The position numbers were made by a program, and so were the translations under genes. The notes beneath the pieces are model-generated. The model was not told the DNA's origin and ran no database searches. It saw only the letters and a list, made by a program, of their open reading frames with translations. Of a stretch of DNA of 64,000 nucleotides, positions 39,586-50,865 are shown piece after piece. The number at the start of each line of letters is the position of its first letter. Position 1 is the first letter of the stretch. The stretch comes from Chrysopilus asiliformis (Eukaryota; Arthropoda; Insecta; Diptera; Rhagionidae). Location of the stretch: contig OZ035960.1 of assembly GCA_964034945.1 (NCBI GenBank), positions 73,591,585 to 73,655,584 on the forward strand. The letters run 5' to 3'.

Positions 39586-41137
39586 TTGAAAAATTATAAA
39601 ATAAGTAACTTGGACGAAGATTTTTCCATTACGCCTGATGGGATCCCAGTTGGTTTTCTTACAAACTGTGTCTTGTCGCTTATCGATCCGTTAGAGTACT
39701 TATTTAATCTGTCTTTATCGTCTGGTGTGTTCCCTTTGCGATGGAAATATTTCTTTATTATCCCCATTCACAAAAAGGGTAGCAAATCAGATATTGAAAA
39801 CTACAGGCCCATTGCCAAACTTGCACTTATACCAAAGATTTTTGAAGCAATTGTCTGCAATCAAATAACTTTTCAATGTAAATCGCTTTTGTCGGACAAA
39901 CAACATGGTTTTATCAAAGGGAGATCCACTACCTACTACAAATCTCGTCGAATTTGTAAATTTTTGCATAAATGCTATGGAGTCTGGTTACCAAGTAGAC
40001 TGCATTTATACTGATTTTAGTAAGGCATTTGACAAGCTTCCGCATAAAGTGCTTCTTTTTAAATTAAGAAAGCTAGGCTTCTCCAAAACTATATGCGCAT
40101 GGTTAGCTTCTTACTTGGATCAAAGATCTTTTAGTGTGTTCTTTAAAGCTTTTTCACGCAGTGTTACTGCTTCGTCAGGAGTTCCACAAGGTAGCCACTT
40201 GGGACCCTTACTTTTTATTTTATTTATTAACGACTTGTTTTTAGTTATAGAGTTTATTCATTTGTTGGGATTTGCTGACGATTTCAAATTTTATATGACC
40301 ATTAGAAATCTCCAGGATTGTCAGTTACTGCAACAACAGCTCGCCATTCTTAACGAGTGGTGTTTGAAAAACGGATTAGTAATTACCACTTCAAAATGTT
40401 CAGTCATGACCTTTAGTCGTAAAAAAAATGTTGAAAATTTTAATTATATCCTGAACGAAAGCTCTTTAGGCCGATCAAATGTGGATAGTGACCTTGGTGT
40501 TTTACTTGACACGAAATTAGATTTCAATTTACACATAAAGGATGTAGTTAGTCGGGCAAATTCTATGTTAGGATTTGTTAAGCGCTGGTCTAGGGAATTG
40601 ACTGATCCTTTTGTGTTGAAAGCTTTATACTGCGCGTTTGTTCGTCCTATTTTGGAATATGCTTGTGTTGTCTGGATGCCTGATTATAAAATTCATATAT
40701 CTAGAATTGAAGCTGTCCAGAAACGTTTCATTCGTTTTGCTCTACGATATTTACCATGGGATAATTGCTTGCTTCTACCTCCTTATGAGCAGAGGCTTCA
40801 ACTTGTGAATTTGCCACAGCTGAGCAAGCGTCGTGAAGTTTATGCTGTAACTTTTATCGCAGACTTACTTGTAGGAAATATCGCTTCCCCAAATTTACTT
40901 GAAAAGTTGAATATTCATGGCAATTTACGCACTCGAACTAAAAATGATCTTATTTATAATGGCTTTCATAGAACAAATTATGGTCGTTCTGAACCAATCT
41001 CGTCCATGTCTATTATATTTAACGAATATTATGATTTTTTTGACTTCAACCTAACCAAAAGTTGTATTAAAAAACGAATTTATAAAAATGGATTATGTAT
41101 TCACATATTTTGTCAGATGGTGCTTTGTACCTGTTGA
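39586..41137 (+). pseudogene. CR1-like reverse transcriptase, 5-prime truncated
   Basis: Starts inside RT (TPDGIPVGFLTNCVLSL) and continues ENYRPIAKLALIPKIFEAIV and KQHGFIKGRST. A CTAC duplication near 39,930 then shifts the frame, and the second frame carries DCIYTDFSKAFDKLPH, GVPQGSHLGPLLFILF and GFADDFKFY with the catalytic Asp residues, followed by the thumb and a full C-terminal tail to the stop at 41137. One frameshift is the only lesion in the retained part. It is related to, but distinct from, the 37.4-kb copy. An AATAAA-like 3-prime UTR follows. Confidence 0.85.
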
Positions 41138-41511
41138 TGTATAAATTAATAAAACAAAATATAATTCATATAATTTTTATTATTAAAAAAAATATCCATA
41201 CATACGATAAAATAAGTAAAAAAGAGAATCATTAGTCCATAATTGAGGCGTTAAAAGCTAGAGTGGACTAGACATGGGTAACGCAGTAAAATTTCGTGCG
41301 CTGACACAGTAGCGCAAGCGCAGTACACTGTATCAGCGCAGTGAGTTGACACAATTGCGCCATATGGCGCACCGGTTGGAACCATCGTCATTATGGCTCA
41401 TGGCCGAATTAAACACAGGTGCTGGTTGCTTTTTAACAGCCACCATTTTGCTACGTCATCGGCAAGTGTATTCTTTGTAATGTTGATTGTTGTGTGCTAA
41501 TTTCAGTAATA

Positions 41512-42258
41512 TCTATGGATGTTTGTCTGTTTGTCTGTCTGTTTGTTTGAGATTACAAAACTCAAAAACTACTGGACCGATTTTTACGCGGTTTTTTGCA
41601 AAATGATCTGCGTTGGCAGGAGCAGGTTTTTAGCTATGTAGATTTTCAAAATTCGAAACGGAAGGTCCTGTAAGGATAATGAAAATATCCTTTTTCCCAT
41701 TTTTCCCCGGAAAAATTGGCATTATGGGGTTTTTGGGGTCGCTGATCACGAATCCGGTATTAGATTTGCAAAACTGACGCGGAAGTTCCTGAAAGGATAA
41801 CGCAAATATCCTTTTTCCAGTTTTTACTGGGAAAAATCGTCATTAGGGGGTTTTTGGGGTCGCTGATCACGAATCCGGTGTTGGGATTTCAAAATTCTAA
41901 CCGAAAAGTCCTGCAAGGTTAACGCAAATGTCCTTTTTCCAATTTTTCTTGAAACAATTGCCACTAAGGGGTTTTCGAGGTCGCTGATCGCGAATCCGGT
42001 GTTCGATTTTTCAAATGCTAAACGGAAGGTCCTATAAGAATAACGGAAATGTCCTTTTTCCAATTTTTCTCGGAAAAACAGGCTTTGGGAGGTTTTCAGG
42101 GTTACTTATCACGAATCTGGTGTTGGAATTTCAAGGTTCGAAACAAAAAGTCCTGTAAGGATAACGTTTTTCCCAAAAGCTTTTTAAGTTATTTATAGTT
42201 TTTTGACATTCTAAAATTTATACAAAAAACTTTTAGCTGCAAACGTAGGGTCTGCTAG
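41512..42258 (+). mobile_element. Helitron family B, 747-bp complete copy
   Basis: A|TCTATGGATGTTTGTCTG at 41512 to GGGTCTGCTAG|T at 42258. It carries about five units of the AAGGTCCTGTAAGGATAA minisatellite with TTTTTGGGGTCGCTGATCAC. It is inserted in the hAT-like element, which in turn lies inside the MITE. Confidence 0.83.
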
Positions 42259-42459
42259 TATGGTCTAAAACACTTTAAAGACTCAATAGCTTCAATGACA
42301 TTCTGAATTTTCTCGAGTTTTAAGAGTTATTGCTAAATTGTTCGTGAAAAAACGCCATATTGAATCACCATTTCCCACTTAAACATTTTTGAAACTTTTT
42401 TTCTAAATTATTTTAATAGAGAATATTTTTAACATCCATAGAAATAAAAAATATAAAAA

Positions 42460-42705
42460 AAATTTTTTAAAAAAAAGCTTTTATTAAAAAAAAATACACT
42501 AAAAAGAAAAAAATAATTCTCTGGACGCTGTGTATCACAAATATAAAAGCTTTTAAAAAGCGAGATAAAGCATAAAACAATAAAATAAACATTTATCTCG
42601 CTTTTTAAAAGCTTTTATATTTGTGATACACAGCGTCCAGAGAATTATTTTTTTCTTTTTAGTGCATTTTTTTTAATAAAAGCTTTTTTTTAATTTTTTT
42701 TTTAT
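42460..42705. repeat. Long palindrome with ~110-bp arms
   Basis: 42468-42575 is matched almost perfectly by the complement at 42592-42700, through TTCTCTGGACGCTGTGTATC, ATATAAAAGCTTTTAAAAAG and the AAAAAGCTTTTATT tip. Only about 20 bp of spacer separates the arms. It resembles the AAAAAGTTTTTT/GCACTAAAAAGG arms at 19.1 and 20.3 kb. Confidence 0.82.
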
Positions 42706-42734
42706 ATTTTTAATTTTGTTCTTTTTAGTCTTCG

Positions 42735-43245
42735 AATATATATGTCCTTACAGGCTTTTAACTTGAGAATCGTATTCAGCGAACCCCAAAACCCGCAGAA
42801 TATATTTTTTCCCGGAACAATTGAGAAAAAGGATAATTACGTTATCCTTATAGGACCTTCCGTTATCCTTACAGACTTTTTAATGACAGATTCGGATTCA
42901 GCGACCCCAAAAACCCCCAGAATAGATTTTTTTGCCGAAAATTTGAGGAGAAGGATAATCGTTGTCCTTACAGGACCTTCCGTTATCCTTACAGACTTTT
43001 TAATGACAGATTGGGATTCAGCGACACCAAAAACCCCCAGAATAGATTTTTTTCCCGAAAATTTGAGAAGGATAATCGTTGTCCTTACAGGACCTTCCGT
43101 TACCCTTACAGACTTTTTAATGACAGATTCGGATTCAGCGACCCCAAAAACCCCCAGGATAGATTTTTTTCCGAAAAATTTGAGGAAAAGGATAATCACG
43201 TTATCCTTACAGGACCTTCCGTTATCCTTACAAGGACGAAGTAGT
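42735..43245. repeat. Helitron-type minisatellite, ~115-bp units, 4 copies
   Basis: Units contain ATCCTTACAGGACCTTCCGT, CTTACAGACTTTTTAATGAC, TTCGGATTCAGCGACCCC and AACCCCCAGAATAGATTTTT. They are closer to the 8.5-8.9 kb scrap than to family B. A GACAAACAAACAAACAGACA tract follows at about 43,350. Confidence 0.8.
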
Positions 43246-44217
43246 GAAAATATTGTATTGTCATCGGACTTACGTCTGCGTGCAAAATTTCAAGTGAATC
43301 GGATGAGTGGAAGTGGGTCAAAATTTGATTGCAAGATTTGACCCCGACAAACAAACAAACAGACAGACAAGATAGCGAGCTAAATAAAAGCTTTTAATAA
43401 TAAAAAACGTTCGGAAACGGTTAACCGGTGATATATTTTTCACAACATTTAAACCGCATACAAGCCTAACATGAGAAAAACACCGCAGTGTTGTTTGGTT
43501 GCGCTAAGCAAATGTGGCGAAATAACTCAATACTGCGCTGTGTATCATATGTTTCGTTTGACTCGTTTGCGTTATGTGCGCTACTAAAAATTTTATTCTC
43601 GTATCAGCGCACATAGCGCAGTATCAGCGAAATAACTCAAAACACAAAGCGCATGTGTGAGACACAGTGCTGAGTTGAGTTACTGCGCTAACAAGACCCA
43701 TGAAAAGAGAATATGTACATAACAAGAAATCGTATTTTTGGGCTTGTCTATAAGTCAATGTGCGAGAAAGCAAGACAAGGCGATATTTCCCCTCTATCGT
43801 ATTGAATACATATGTAAAAATTTCCCCAACAGTTGACTCAATAGCCAAGTTGTTTCGTTTGACTCGTTTGCGTTATGTGCGCTATTGTGCTACTAAAATT
43901 TTTATTCGCGTATCAGCGCACATAGCGCAGTATACTGTATCAACGCAATGGCGCAACGCAGCGCTGTGTTACCCATGTCTAGAGTGGACCAACCCACATG
44001 TCGAAATCGTGAATTTTTTTGTGTTTGAATCACTATTGCGAGTGAGTTTTTAGATAAAAATGTTTGGTTGCACAAAAGAAAATTTCAACATTGAGTAATA
44101 AAATCCACAGAATTTTTTTTTTCCAAAAATTTACAGTTAATAATAGTACAAAAGTGGAAAAGCTTCAAAAACTCGATTATGTGGCTTGGTCCACTCTAGC
44201 TTTTAACGCCTCAATTA

Positions 44218-44784
44218 TAAAAACATAACAAAAGCTATAATTGCCAATCTGGCAATCATTGGAGACCCGTATGGTGATATTCGTATCAAAATTCGAACAG
44301 TTGTACCAAAATTTCACTTTGAAGTCAAACTTTCCAATAAGAATTTTTAAAATTTATTCCAATCGGATTTTGATGTATGGGAGTTTTATGTAGAATCATA
44401 TCCTAAATAACTTTTGTTCTTGCCCTTTTTTGATAAGATGCACCGTTTTTGAGATATTCTCAAAAAACGTTTTCGTTCGTATGGGGGGTACCCCCCCTAA
44501 TAGTCCATTTTTGCCCATTAACGAACTTGGCCTCGCATTTTACGAAAAACGAATCTGCGCAAAATTTCAAGTCTCTAGCTCAATCCGTGCGCCCGCAATC
44601 CGCGCCACAGACAGACGGACAGACAGACGGACAGACAGACGGACGGACATGCAAAATTAAATTTTTTTTATCATTCTAAACACACTGGTGTAATTCATTT
44701 TTGTGTGTGATGACGGGATCTTGGCGTTACAAACGGTAAGGCAAAGTTAATATACCCTTTGGTTTCACCATACGGGTATAAAAA
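44218..44784 (+). repeat. CGGGTATA dispersed repeat, copy E
   Basis: Full-length member, AAAAACATAACAAAAGC to CATACGGGTATAAAAA. It starts right after the TA flank of the outer MITE. Confidence 0.82.
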
Positions 44785-45364
44785 CCAAATTAGAATAGAA
44801 ATAAAAATATTATTTAGATTATTCATCGCTACTTGATATTAAGCGTGAACGTTTATTACTGACTTGACAAAAATCGCTTCCATTACTAGAGATGTCTAAC
44901 ACATCTGACGAGTTTGAATCCAATGAAGAGTATGGTTAATTATTAACGTTCACTGAATGCGCCCAATAACTCAATAATGTGCTTAATGCAATTTTAGACA
45001 AATATAAAATCGACTACAAAAATTTCCTCAATTATATTTTATTTTTGTAACGACATGTAAAAAAAATTTCTTTAAACTTCGTGTTAGAACAAAAAATTCG
45101 TGGAAAAATTTTTTTTTTTCTTTTTGTGGATCGTGTTATTTTAAAATCGTGTAAAAAAAGACCGTGTAAAAAAAGAGTTGGGTGTATTTCATTAGTAAGA
45201 CCACGATTAGACGCAGACACACTGAGCTTCCACACTGAACCTCTCGTGATTACACAGGTTGAGCTGAACCCAAACGAAAATGAAACGAATGGAAATTGGG
45301 CAATTTTGTTTTTAATTTCGTGTTTGTAAAAAGTTTTTTTTTGTATTTAATTTCGTGTTTGTGA

Positions 45365-45438
45365 GTGTCAGATACATCGGGGTGTTGCTCGTATGCTTCA
45401 ATCAAAGCCGTTGTCTGACTTTTATTCCAATTTGCCAT
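45365..45438 (-). pseudogene. Myb/SANT-like N-terminal scrap
   Basis: The minus strand reads MANWNKSQTTALIEAYEQHPD before the frame runs into low-complexity Lys/Thr sequence. W-(x)n-QTTALIEAYExHP is the first helix pattern of Myb/SANT-like proteins of Harbinger elements. Only about 25 codons are convincing and no inverted ends were found around it. It could also be the first exon of a longer gene. Confidence 0.4.
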
Positions 45439-45914
45439 TGAATAAACAAATTTTAGCTAAACAACATGTACGCACTCTACGACGATCACAGAGTAAATGA
45501 TTTTTTTGTAACAAGTGGAAATGAATCAGCCAATCAGCATTCGTACCCCTCCTTGAGCAACTGAAATTTTTAGTTTGGGATCGACTTTTCGTGTCATCGT
45601 TCCCACTTCGTCCCTCGCCCGTAAAGAGTCGATTTGTGGCGCCACACTAAGCGCGTGTAATCGTGCTCTAAGAGAGCGATATTTCGCTCCCAGCATTAAA
45701 GTTCTGTTCAAGGCTGTGACTTTTGATTTTCGAAATTGTAATAAATCGGCCGAAAAATAGTAGTAGAATCGATGAAATAGTAGTAAATTTATGTAAAACC
45801 TTTGTTATTATAAGTATAACTAATTTGAACGAAAGACTAGAAATGGGAGCGTTTTGAACACTGTATGTATGATATTTATTTCACACTTATCATAAACCAA
45901 TTATAAATAAAATT

Positions 45915-46677
45915 ATTATACCCGTATGGTGAAACCGAATATCTCAAAAACGGTGCATCTTATCAAAAAAGTGCAAGAACAAAAGTTATTTAGGATATGA
46001 TTCTACATAGAACTCCCATACATCAAAATCCGATTGGAATAAATTAAAAAAAAATCTAATTAGAAACTTTGACTTCAAACTGGAATTTTGATACAACTGT
46101 TCGCCGTTCACTTAAATCACCATACGGATTTTCAATAATTGCCAGATTGGCAATTATAGCTTTTGTTATGTTTTAAAGAAAATTTGTTTCCTTAATTTCC
46201 TTTTCACTATAATTTCTTACTTAAATATCTATTGGCGATCGTTGTAGGCGGATCCACGTCTTCTGGCCGTCTCTACGAGACAGACACCTGCTTTTTTTTA
46301 TTAAATTCCTTAAATATAAATACAAATGTTACTCGCAATTCCAAATTTTTTTACCTTCAGCCTCATCAGACTAATTATGGTTTTCATGAGCCTATGAGTG
46401 CGATGTGTCGATTATTCAATGAGAAGTTTGATCTTATCGATTTTAATATTACTAAAGACCAATTAAAAACCTTATTAAATTAAATTAAATTAGTTCTAAA
46501 TCATTTATTTCCGTTGATTATATGAATCTGTATTTTTTGATCATTGTATCTGTTGCAGAAGAATAAATAAATAAACACACTGCTGTAATTCATTTTTTGT
46601 GTGATGACGGGATCTTGGCGTTACAAACGGTAAGGCAAAGTTAGTATACCCTTTGGTTTCACCATACGGGTATAAAA
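45915..46677. repeat. CGGGTATA repeat, copy F, with opposite-facing ends
   Basis: 45915-46174 reads as a reverse copy with about 300 bp missing next to its TATACCCGTATGGTGAAACC end. 46573-46677 is a forward end (GGTTTCACCATACGGGTATA). The two CGGGTATA ends face each other as a TIR pair, with a CR1-like 3-prime fragment between. Confidence 0.7.
46300..46572 (+). pseudogene. CR1-like ORF2 3-prime end
   Basis: Encodes ...LNINTNVTRNSKFFYLQPHQ then TNYGFHEPMSAMCRLFNE, aligning with the C-terminus of the 39.6-41.1 kb copy (HRTNYGRSEPISSMSIIFNE). The TAA is at about 46,481. A 3-prime UTR ends in TAAATAAATAAA at about 46,563. Severely 5-prime truncated. Confidence 0.75.
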
Positions 46678-46679
46678 AT

Positions 46680-47171
46680 CCCTGGCCAAAATAGCCAAAC
46701 ATACTCAAAATTTAGAAAAGGTCGGGTTAAAAACTAAGAGACACATATATATAATTAAATCAATATTATTTTGAAAGCAAAACTATAGCTTCAGGTAACT
46801 CTTTATTAAAAATACAAATGAACAAATATATAATTTTTCTTTAAAAATTCAGAATTTTAAAAATATATGTCTATTTTATATAATGGCGAAAAAACAAAAA
46901 TATTTTTAAATAAAAATTAACCATTTCTTAATGGCGACTTTAAAAAATGTCGCAATAGTCTAAAAAAATTAGACAAACCCACATCTTATTGTATTTACAC
47001 AATTTATTCCATGAGAACTTACTGATTCGTCATATCAATTAAAAACTAAAAAAAAATGTTGTTCTAATCATATTAGTTTTTCGCATTTTTGAAATAAATA
47101 TTTTTTTTTAAATATATTGTAATTATTATATTAATTTTAGTATTAAATTTTTTTTTTATGTTAAGTTATCA
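46680..47171. other. AT-rich DNA downstream of the host gene
   Basis: Very A/T-rich, with no ORF or repeat I recognise. It begins beyond the predicted end of the RING-CH transcript. Confidence 0.35.
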
Positions 47172-47186
47172 TTTATTATATGCATT

Positions 47187-47192
47187 TTTATT
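47187..47192 (-). terminator. Candidate poly(A) signal of the RING-CH gene
   Basis: AATAAA on the minus strand, about 116 nt past the stop codon at 47308. A second AATAAA lies at 47172-47177. Confidence 0.45.
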
Positions 47193-47307
47193 ACATATTA
47201 AAACTTACTTTTTGTTAAATATTTAATAATTTTTAATTCACGTTAAACTGGCGTTAATAATTTAAATCGTTTCATAGGTTTTAAGAATTTTCAAATGAAA
47301 TTGTTAT

Positions 47308-47605
47308 TTATTCGCATTCCACTTCTTGACATATTGTTTGCAACTTTTCAGTAGTCTCAGTATGTGTAACAATGTTCATTGAGCTTACTTTTGCTTTCTG
47401 ATATGCCACAACTGTATTTTCGCCTAATAGTTTAATACAAACATATGCGATCAAAGTTGCAATGCCAGCTGTTAGAACACGGACAATTGGATCAACAAAT
47501 AATTGAATTATAACCCACGCACAAGCACCAGTTACACACATTAATGTTATAAGAATAATTGTTTTAGCCCAATGTTGTACCGTGAATCCTTTTTCCCAGT
47601 CTAAC
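47308..47605 (-). CDS. RING-CH membrane E3 ligase, last coding exon
   Basis: The acceptor TTCTAG precedes G TTA GAC TGG (LDWEKGFTVQHWAKTIILI). The incoming phase matches the AA left by the donor at 61991, completing a Lys codon. The exon encodes 98 residues with two predicted membrane helices (TIILITLMCVTGACAWVIIQ and VLTAGIATLIAYVCIKLL) and a hydrophilic tail ending TICQEVECE-stop. Two helices after a RING-CH domain is the MARCH-family layout. Confidence 0.85.
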
Positions 47606-47611
47606 CTAGAA

Positions 47612-48420
47612 TTTAATAAAATGAATTATTTTCACAATTTAAAGTTAAAATATCAAAATGTCAAAAACTTTAATAATACTGTGGAACAAAACATTTTTTT
47701 TTTCAAGACTTGCGATGTAATCAGTCTAAAAATAGAACCTGGAAAAGAGGGATTTCTAGGGGGCATAAGGGCATAAGATTATCGTCTTTAAAAACTCCAG
47801 GCTGTCAACACAGGAGAAATATGAAAAAATGATAAAAGGGTAATCCCTGTAGGATCTAATTTCAAAATCTCTGCGTCTCTTCCAGAAATGTTTCATCAAA
47901 AGGGATAAAGGTCAATTAATTTTTTTTTGTCAACTTTGAAAGACGTCGAGCGAAATGCAATGAATTAGTTTGAATTGACCTGTTGTTGGTCTAAGATTGC
48001 CTACATATTCAAGTTTAGTCTTCAGTTATCCTGAAAATCGGAAAACAGAATTGCAAATTTGCATTTATTTTTGTATTACAAACCAAAGTCTAGCTTGGAG
48101 AACAACCTACAAGAAAATTCTAAAAAAAAAAACAAAATAAAAATTTGGAAAAACCCCAGACTAAAGAAAAACCCTAAAAAATTGAAAAACTCCAGAATAA
48201 AAAAAACCTTTAAAAAGGATAAAATAATCATAACAGTAAATTTAAAATTTGTGTGCGTCGGGAAAGCCTATTGGTCGTTGAATTTGTGGAGCAAGGTTGT
48301 CCTGGATTTTTTATTATTATTAGGGTTGACCTCAGTAATTTAAATATCTCGAAAGTTCTGACCCAAACAGATGAGGCGTCAACGTCGGCGTTATGACACC
48401 AGAATGTGTGTATAAAGCCC
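47612..48420. other. AT-rich intron segment, no repeat recognised
   Basis: A-rich runs (for example near 48,120-48,230). No ORF resembles a protein. Confidence 0.3.
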
Positions 48421-48781
48421 ATAATATAGAGAGTGGACATCCGGACTAGAGCGACTAGACATGAGTTTTTTTTACTTATATTAAGCGATTTCCGTTGTTT
48501 TCATAATGTGACAAAGAACGACATTTTTAAAGCTTTCCGCGCTCGTTTTTCAGCTCGGCGGCCATTTGTACAAGTCCGGATGTCCACTCTCTCTATTATA
48601 GGCTCTCTACACATATGATGGCGTGTCAACTTTCCAAATTTTGATATGAATTTTTTTTTATTGATATTGACCGATTTCAGTTATTTTACTAATTATTTGT
48701 GGCAAAGGATTACCACACTCTTCTTACTGATTTTTCAGCTCGGCGGGCATTTTTACACGACCCATTGTCTATTCTCTAGAT
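48421..48781. mobile_element. Two adjacent MITE copies, one intact, one diverged
   Basis: Copy 1 (48421-48600, 180 bp) has 28-bp inverted ends: ATAGAGAGTGGACATCCGGA against the complement at 48573-48600. Copy 2 (48601-48781) repeats the interior (CGATTTCAGTTATTTTA..., TTTTTCAGCTCGGCGGGCAT) but with altered ends (CTCTACACATATGATGG ... CCATTGTCTATTCTCTAGA). The tail of copy 2 was the target of the hAT element that follows. Confidence 0.7.
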
Positions 48782-49133
48782 CAGTGGTTCCCAAACTCTT
48801 TTGGCCCACGGACCCCTTTTCATAGTCAAAACTTGGCCACGGACCCCTTTTCATAGTCAAAACTTGCCCACGGACCCTGGGTGAAAAACTACATAAATGC
48901 ATAATAGAAAAATTACAAATTTAACTTTAATGTCTTGAAGTTAAATTAATGATGTAAAAATAAAATATAAATAAAACATTTTGTTGAAGAAGTATTTATT
49001 GAATCTCCGCCGAAGACGCGGCCTTTTATATTCGCGGCTCGTTTGCCAACGTTCCTGTATGTTCGGCCGAGGTCTCGAACGTTCTCGTGTGCAGATCTCA
49101 AACATTCTCGAAGCGTTCACGCCAGATCTCGAA

Positions 49134-49848
49134 TAGGGATGCAACATCGTTCATAAAACCTCGATATATCGAAAATCGATGTTTTTTTTAAGGCGACATC
49201 GATGTCAAAAAACATCGTCCTGAAAACATCGTTTTTCCGATGTTTTGAAAAAGTTAAATTTAATAAATAATTTAGCCACCTGGCGGATGCTCTACTGTGG
49301 GTGGAGTGCACCCAGGTAGAATTAACACGGTTTTAATTCTTCTTATACGTTGAACCACCAAAAACCCGTTAGTTTTCGAGATATTCGCAAAAAAAAATAA
49401 TTTTTTTGAAATACCGGCATATCTTTATAACGGAGTTCTAGTAAAAGACATAAATGTAGCAAATTTTATTGTCTGCAAGTTTTGTAATACATAAGACTAC
49501 TGGAAAATGGTTAGTTTCGGAATAAATCGCAAAAAACCGCATAGTTTTTAAAAAGCCGCCGTTTTGGTTACTTCCGGTTAACGGATTTCCACATCAGAAC
49601 CAAACTTCTCTGTAAAATTTCATGGCTAGCTCTGGTATTTTTTGCGAAATCTTGTAGAAAGATGGAACCGAAAATTGATACCAAAGAAAATTTAAACAAA
49701 TCTTTGAGTGGCTATATTAAATCTATCTAAAAACTAGTCCCTCTAGTCCTAAAATTAGTTTCTCTACTAATTTTACAAAGAGTAATGTTCTAACATCGTG
49801 GATAACAACATCGATACCTCGATATATCGGTCTGTTCAACATCGAGGT
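49134..49848. repeat. ATCGATGTT-rich hAT-like block nested in the CTCTAGAT hAT
   Basis: The left edge (GGGATGCAACATCGTTC, CCTCGATATATCG, ACATCGATGTC) and right edge (ACATCGATACCTCGATATAT, CAACATCGAGG) are inverted-like and use the same ACATCGATGTT vocabulary as the 8.95-31.6 kb hAT. The middle (49320-49680) resembles, in reverse, the CCGGAAGT...GGCGG interior of the 30105-31293 element. The right end abuts a retroelement insertion. Confidence 0.55.
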
Positions 49849-49849
49849 T

Positions 49850-50470
49850 AGGTTAGGTTGAGAAGACCGCGCGCGCCCAGGCGTGAGCACAGCACTACAC
49901 TCGGAGGCCTACAGGCCCATTGTGATGTCTTCGGTACTCATAAGACCTTTCATCAAAACTAGCTGATCCTATTTGAACCAGCCCGACTTGTTGACGAAGC
50001 TCAGCATATCCTCGAGTGGGTGGTTGCCAAGCTCCGTCAGCCCACTGTAAAATCTGGCCCCAAGCGTCCCATATCGGCGTGCTTGTAGGGCTGGACACTC
50101 ACAGAGTAAGTGTTTCACGGTCTCCGGCTCCTCCTCGTCACCACAACTGCGGCAAAAATCATTTGCGGCCGCGCCCCACCTTCTGGCCATAACGCCAAGG
50201 GGGCAGTGCCCCGTGATTAAGCCTGTGAGTAGCCTTACGGAGGTCCTGCTGAGTCTAAGAAGGGTGTCGGTTCTGTTCCTATTAAATTTAGGCCAGAGCG
50301 ACCTTGTGATTACACAATCGCTCCTTGTTTGCCAACGGATATTTATGTTGTTCACCCCTTTCCTATCAATTATACTTTTAGCGCATTCGATCGGCATTTC
50401 GACCGAGCGGTCCGCGCTCTCCATAGCCATTTCGGTCCCTACTTTTGCCAGTTCGTCGACTCTCTCCACT
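49850..50470 (-). pseudogene. RNase H-type non-LTR element, 5-prime truncated
   Basis: The frame 50469-49969 encodes ERVDELAKVGTEMAMES (end of RNase H), then RSLWPKFNRNRTDTLLRLSR, LLTGLITGHCPLGVMARRWG, and a C-x2-C...H...C cluster (CRSCGDEEEPETVKHLLCEC), ending SFVNKSGWFK. The 3-prime UTR ends in CAACCTAACCTAACC (plus strand GGTTAGGTTAGGTTG at about 49853). It is related to the elements at 55.2 and 58.5 kb. Confidence 0.8.
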
Positions 50471-50865
50471 GTTAATTATAATAAAAATTGAATGCTGCAA
50501 TGTAACACTCTCTTGAATTAATTATTTGAGATGTGAGGATAAAATTTCATGTAAATGTCACATATTGTGTAGGTACTCATTTTGTACCAATTAATTCACA
50601 ACAGAATATAATAATACAGTAATGTACAGTAATTCCAAACATTAGCGGATTTGGTTATTCGCAGAAGTAAACAAATTAAACAAAAATATAAAATAGTAAG
50701 CTATAACTTTTAGGGTGCATTCTATTAAATAATAAAACCCAATATGTCTAACTATAAATATTTTAATTAGGACGTAAAAATCGCTAATAATTTATTCATT
50801 GTTATTTATTTTAAATTCCATATTAATAAAAATGTGTCACAATTTTTTTATTTCATATTAAACCT
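50471..50865. other. AT-rich interior of the CTCTAGAT hAT
   Basis: No ORF or recognisable repeat before the right subterminal GGACCCC motifs. Confidence 0.3.

Larger units (their letters stand above)
41269..43981. mobile_element. Non-autonomous hAT-like element with GAGTGGAC TSD
   Basis: TAGACATGGGTAAC at 41269 and the complement ending at 43981 are flanked by GAGTGGAC (41261-41268 and 43982-43989), which is also part of the outer MITE TIR. Subterminal regions share GCGCAGT/CTGCGC motifs and a repeated TTTCGTTTGACTCGTTTGCG (43551 and 43855). No transposase is present. It contains a Helitron, a long palindrome and a minisatellite. Confidence 0.78.
41242..44215. mobile_element. TA-flanked MITE (outer), interrupted by a hAT-like element
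   Basis: ATTGAGGCGTTAAAAGCTAG at 41242 is matched by its complement ending at 44215, flanked by TA (41240-41241 and 44216-44217). Without the inner element (41269-43981 plus an 8-bp duplication) only about 250 bp remains, consistent with a Tc1/mariner-type MITE with TIRs of about 29 bp. Confidence 0.78.
39364..45184. mobile_element. Tc1/mariner-like TIR pair enclosing 5.8 kb of nested repeats
   Basis: CACCCAACTCTTTTTTTACA (24 bp in all, to CGGT) at 39364 is matched exactly by the complement ending at 45184, with TA on both sides (39362-39363, 45185-45186). Subterminal CCGTGTAAAAAAAG-type motifs repeat inside both ends (39.40-39.54 and 45.12-45.18 kb). No transposase is recognisable. The interior contains the CR1-like RT, the MITE-hAT-Helitron nest and a CGGGTATA repeat. 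Confidence 0.65.

Noticed and set aside
42742..43341. 199-aa frame with repeated GPSVILTDFLMTDSDSATPKT
   Set aside because: It follows the ~115-bp minisatellite in one frame; the opposite strand is open too, and no start or domain is visible.
48059..48343. 94-aa Lys/Asn-rich frame
   Set aside because: A-rich intron sequence with no domain; the composition explains the frame.
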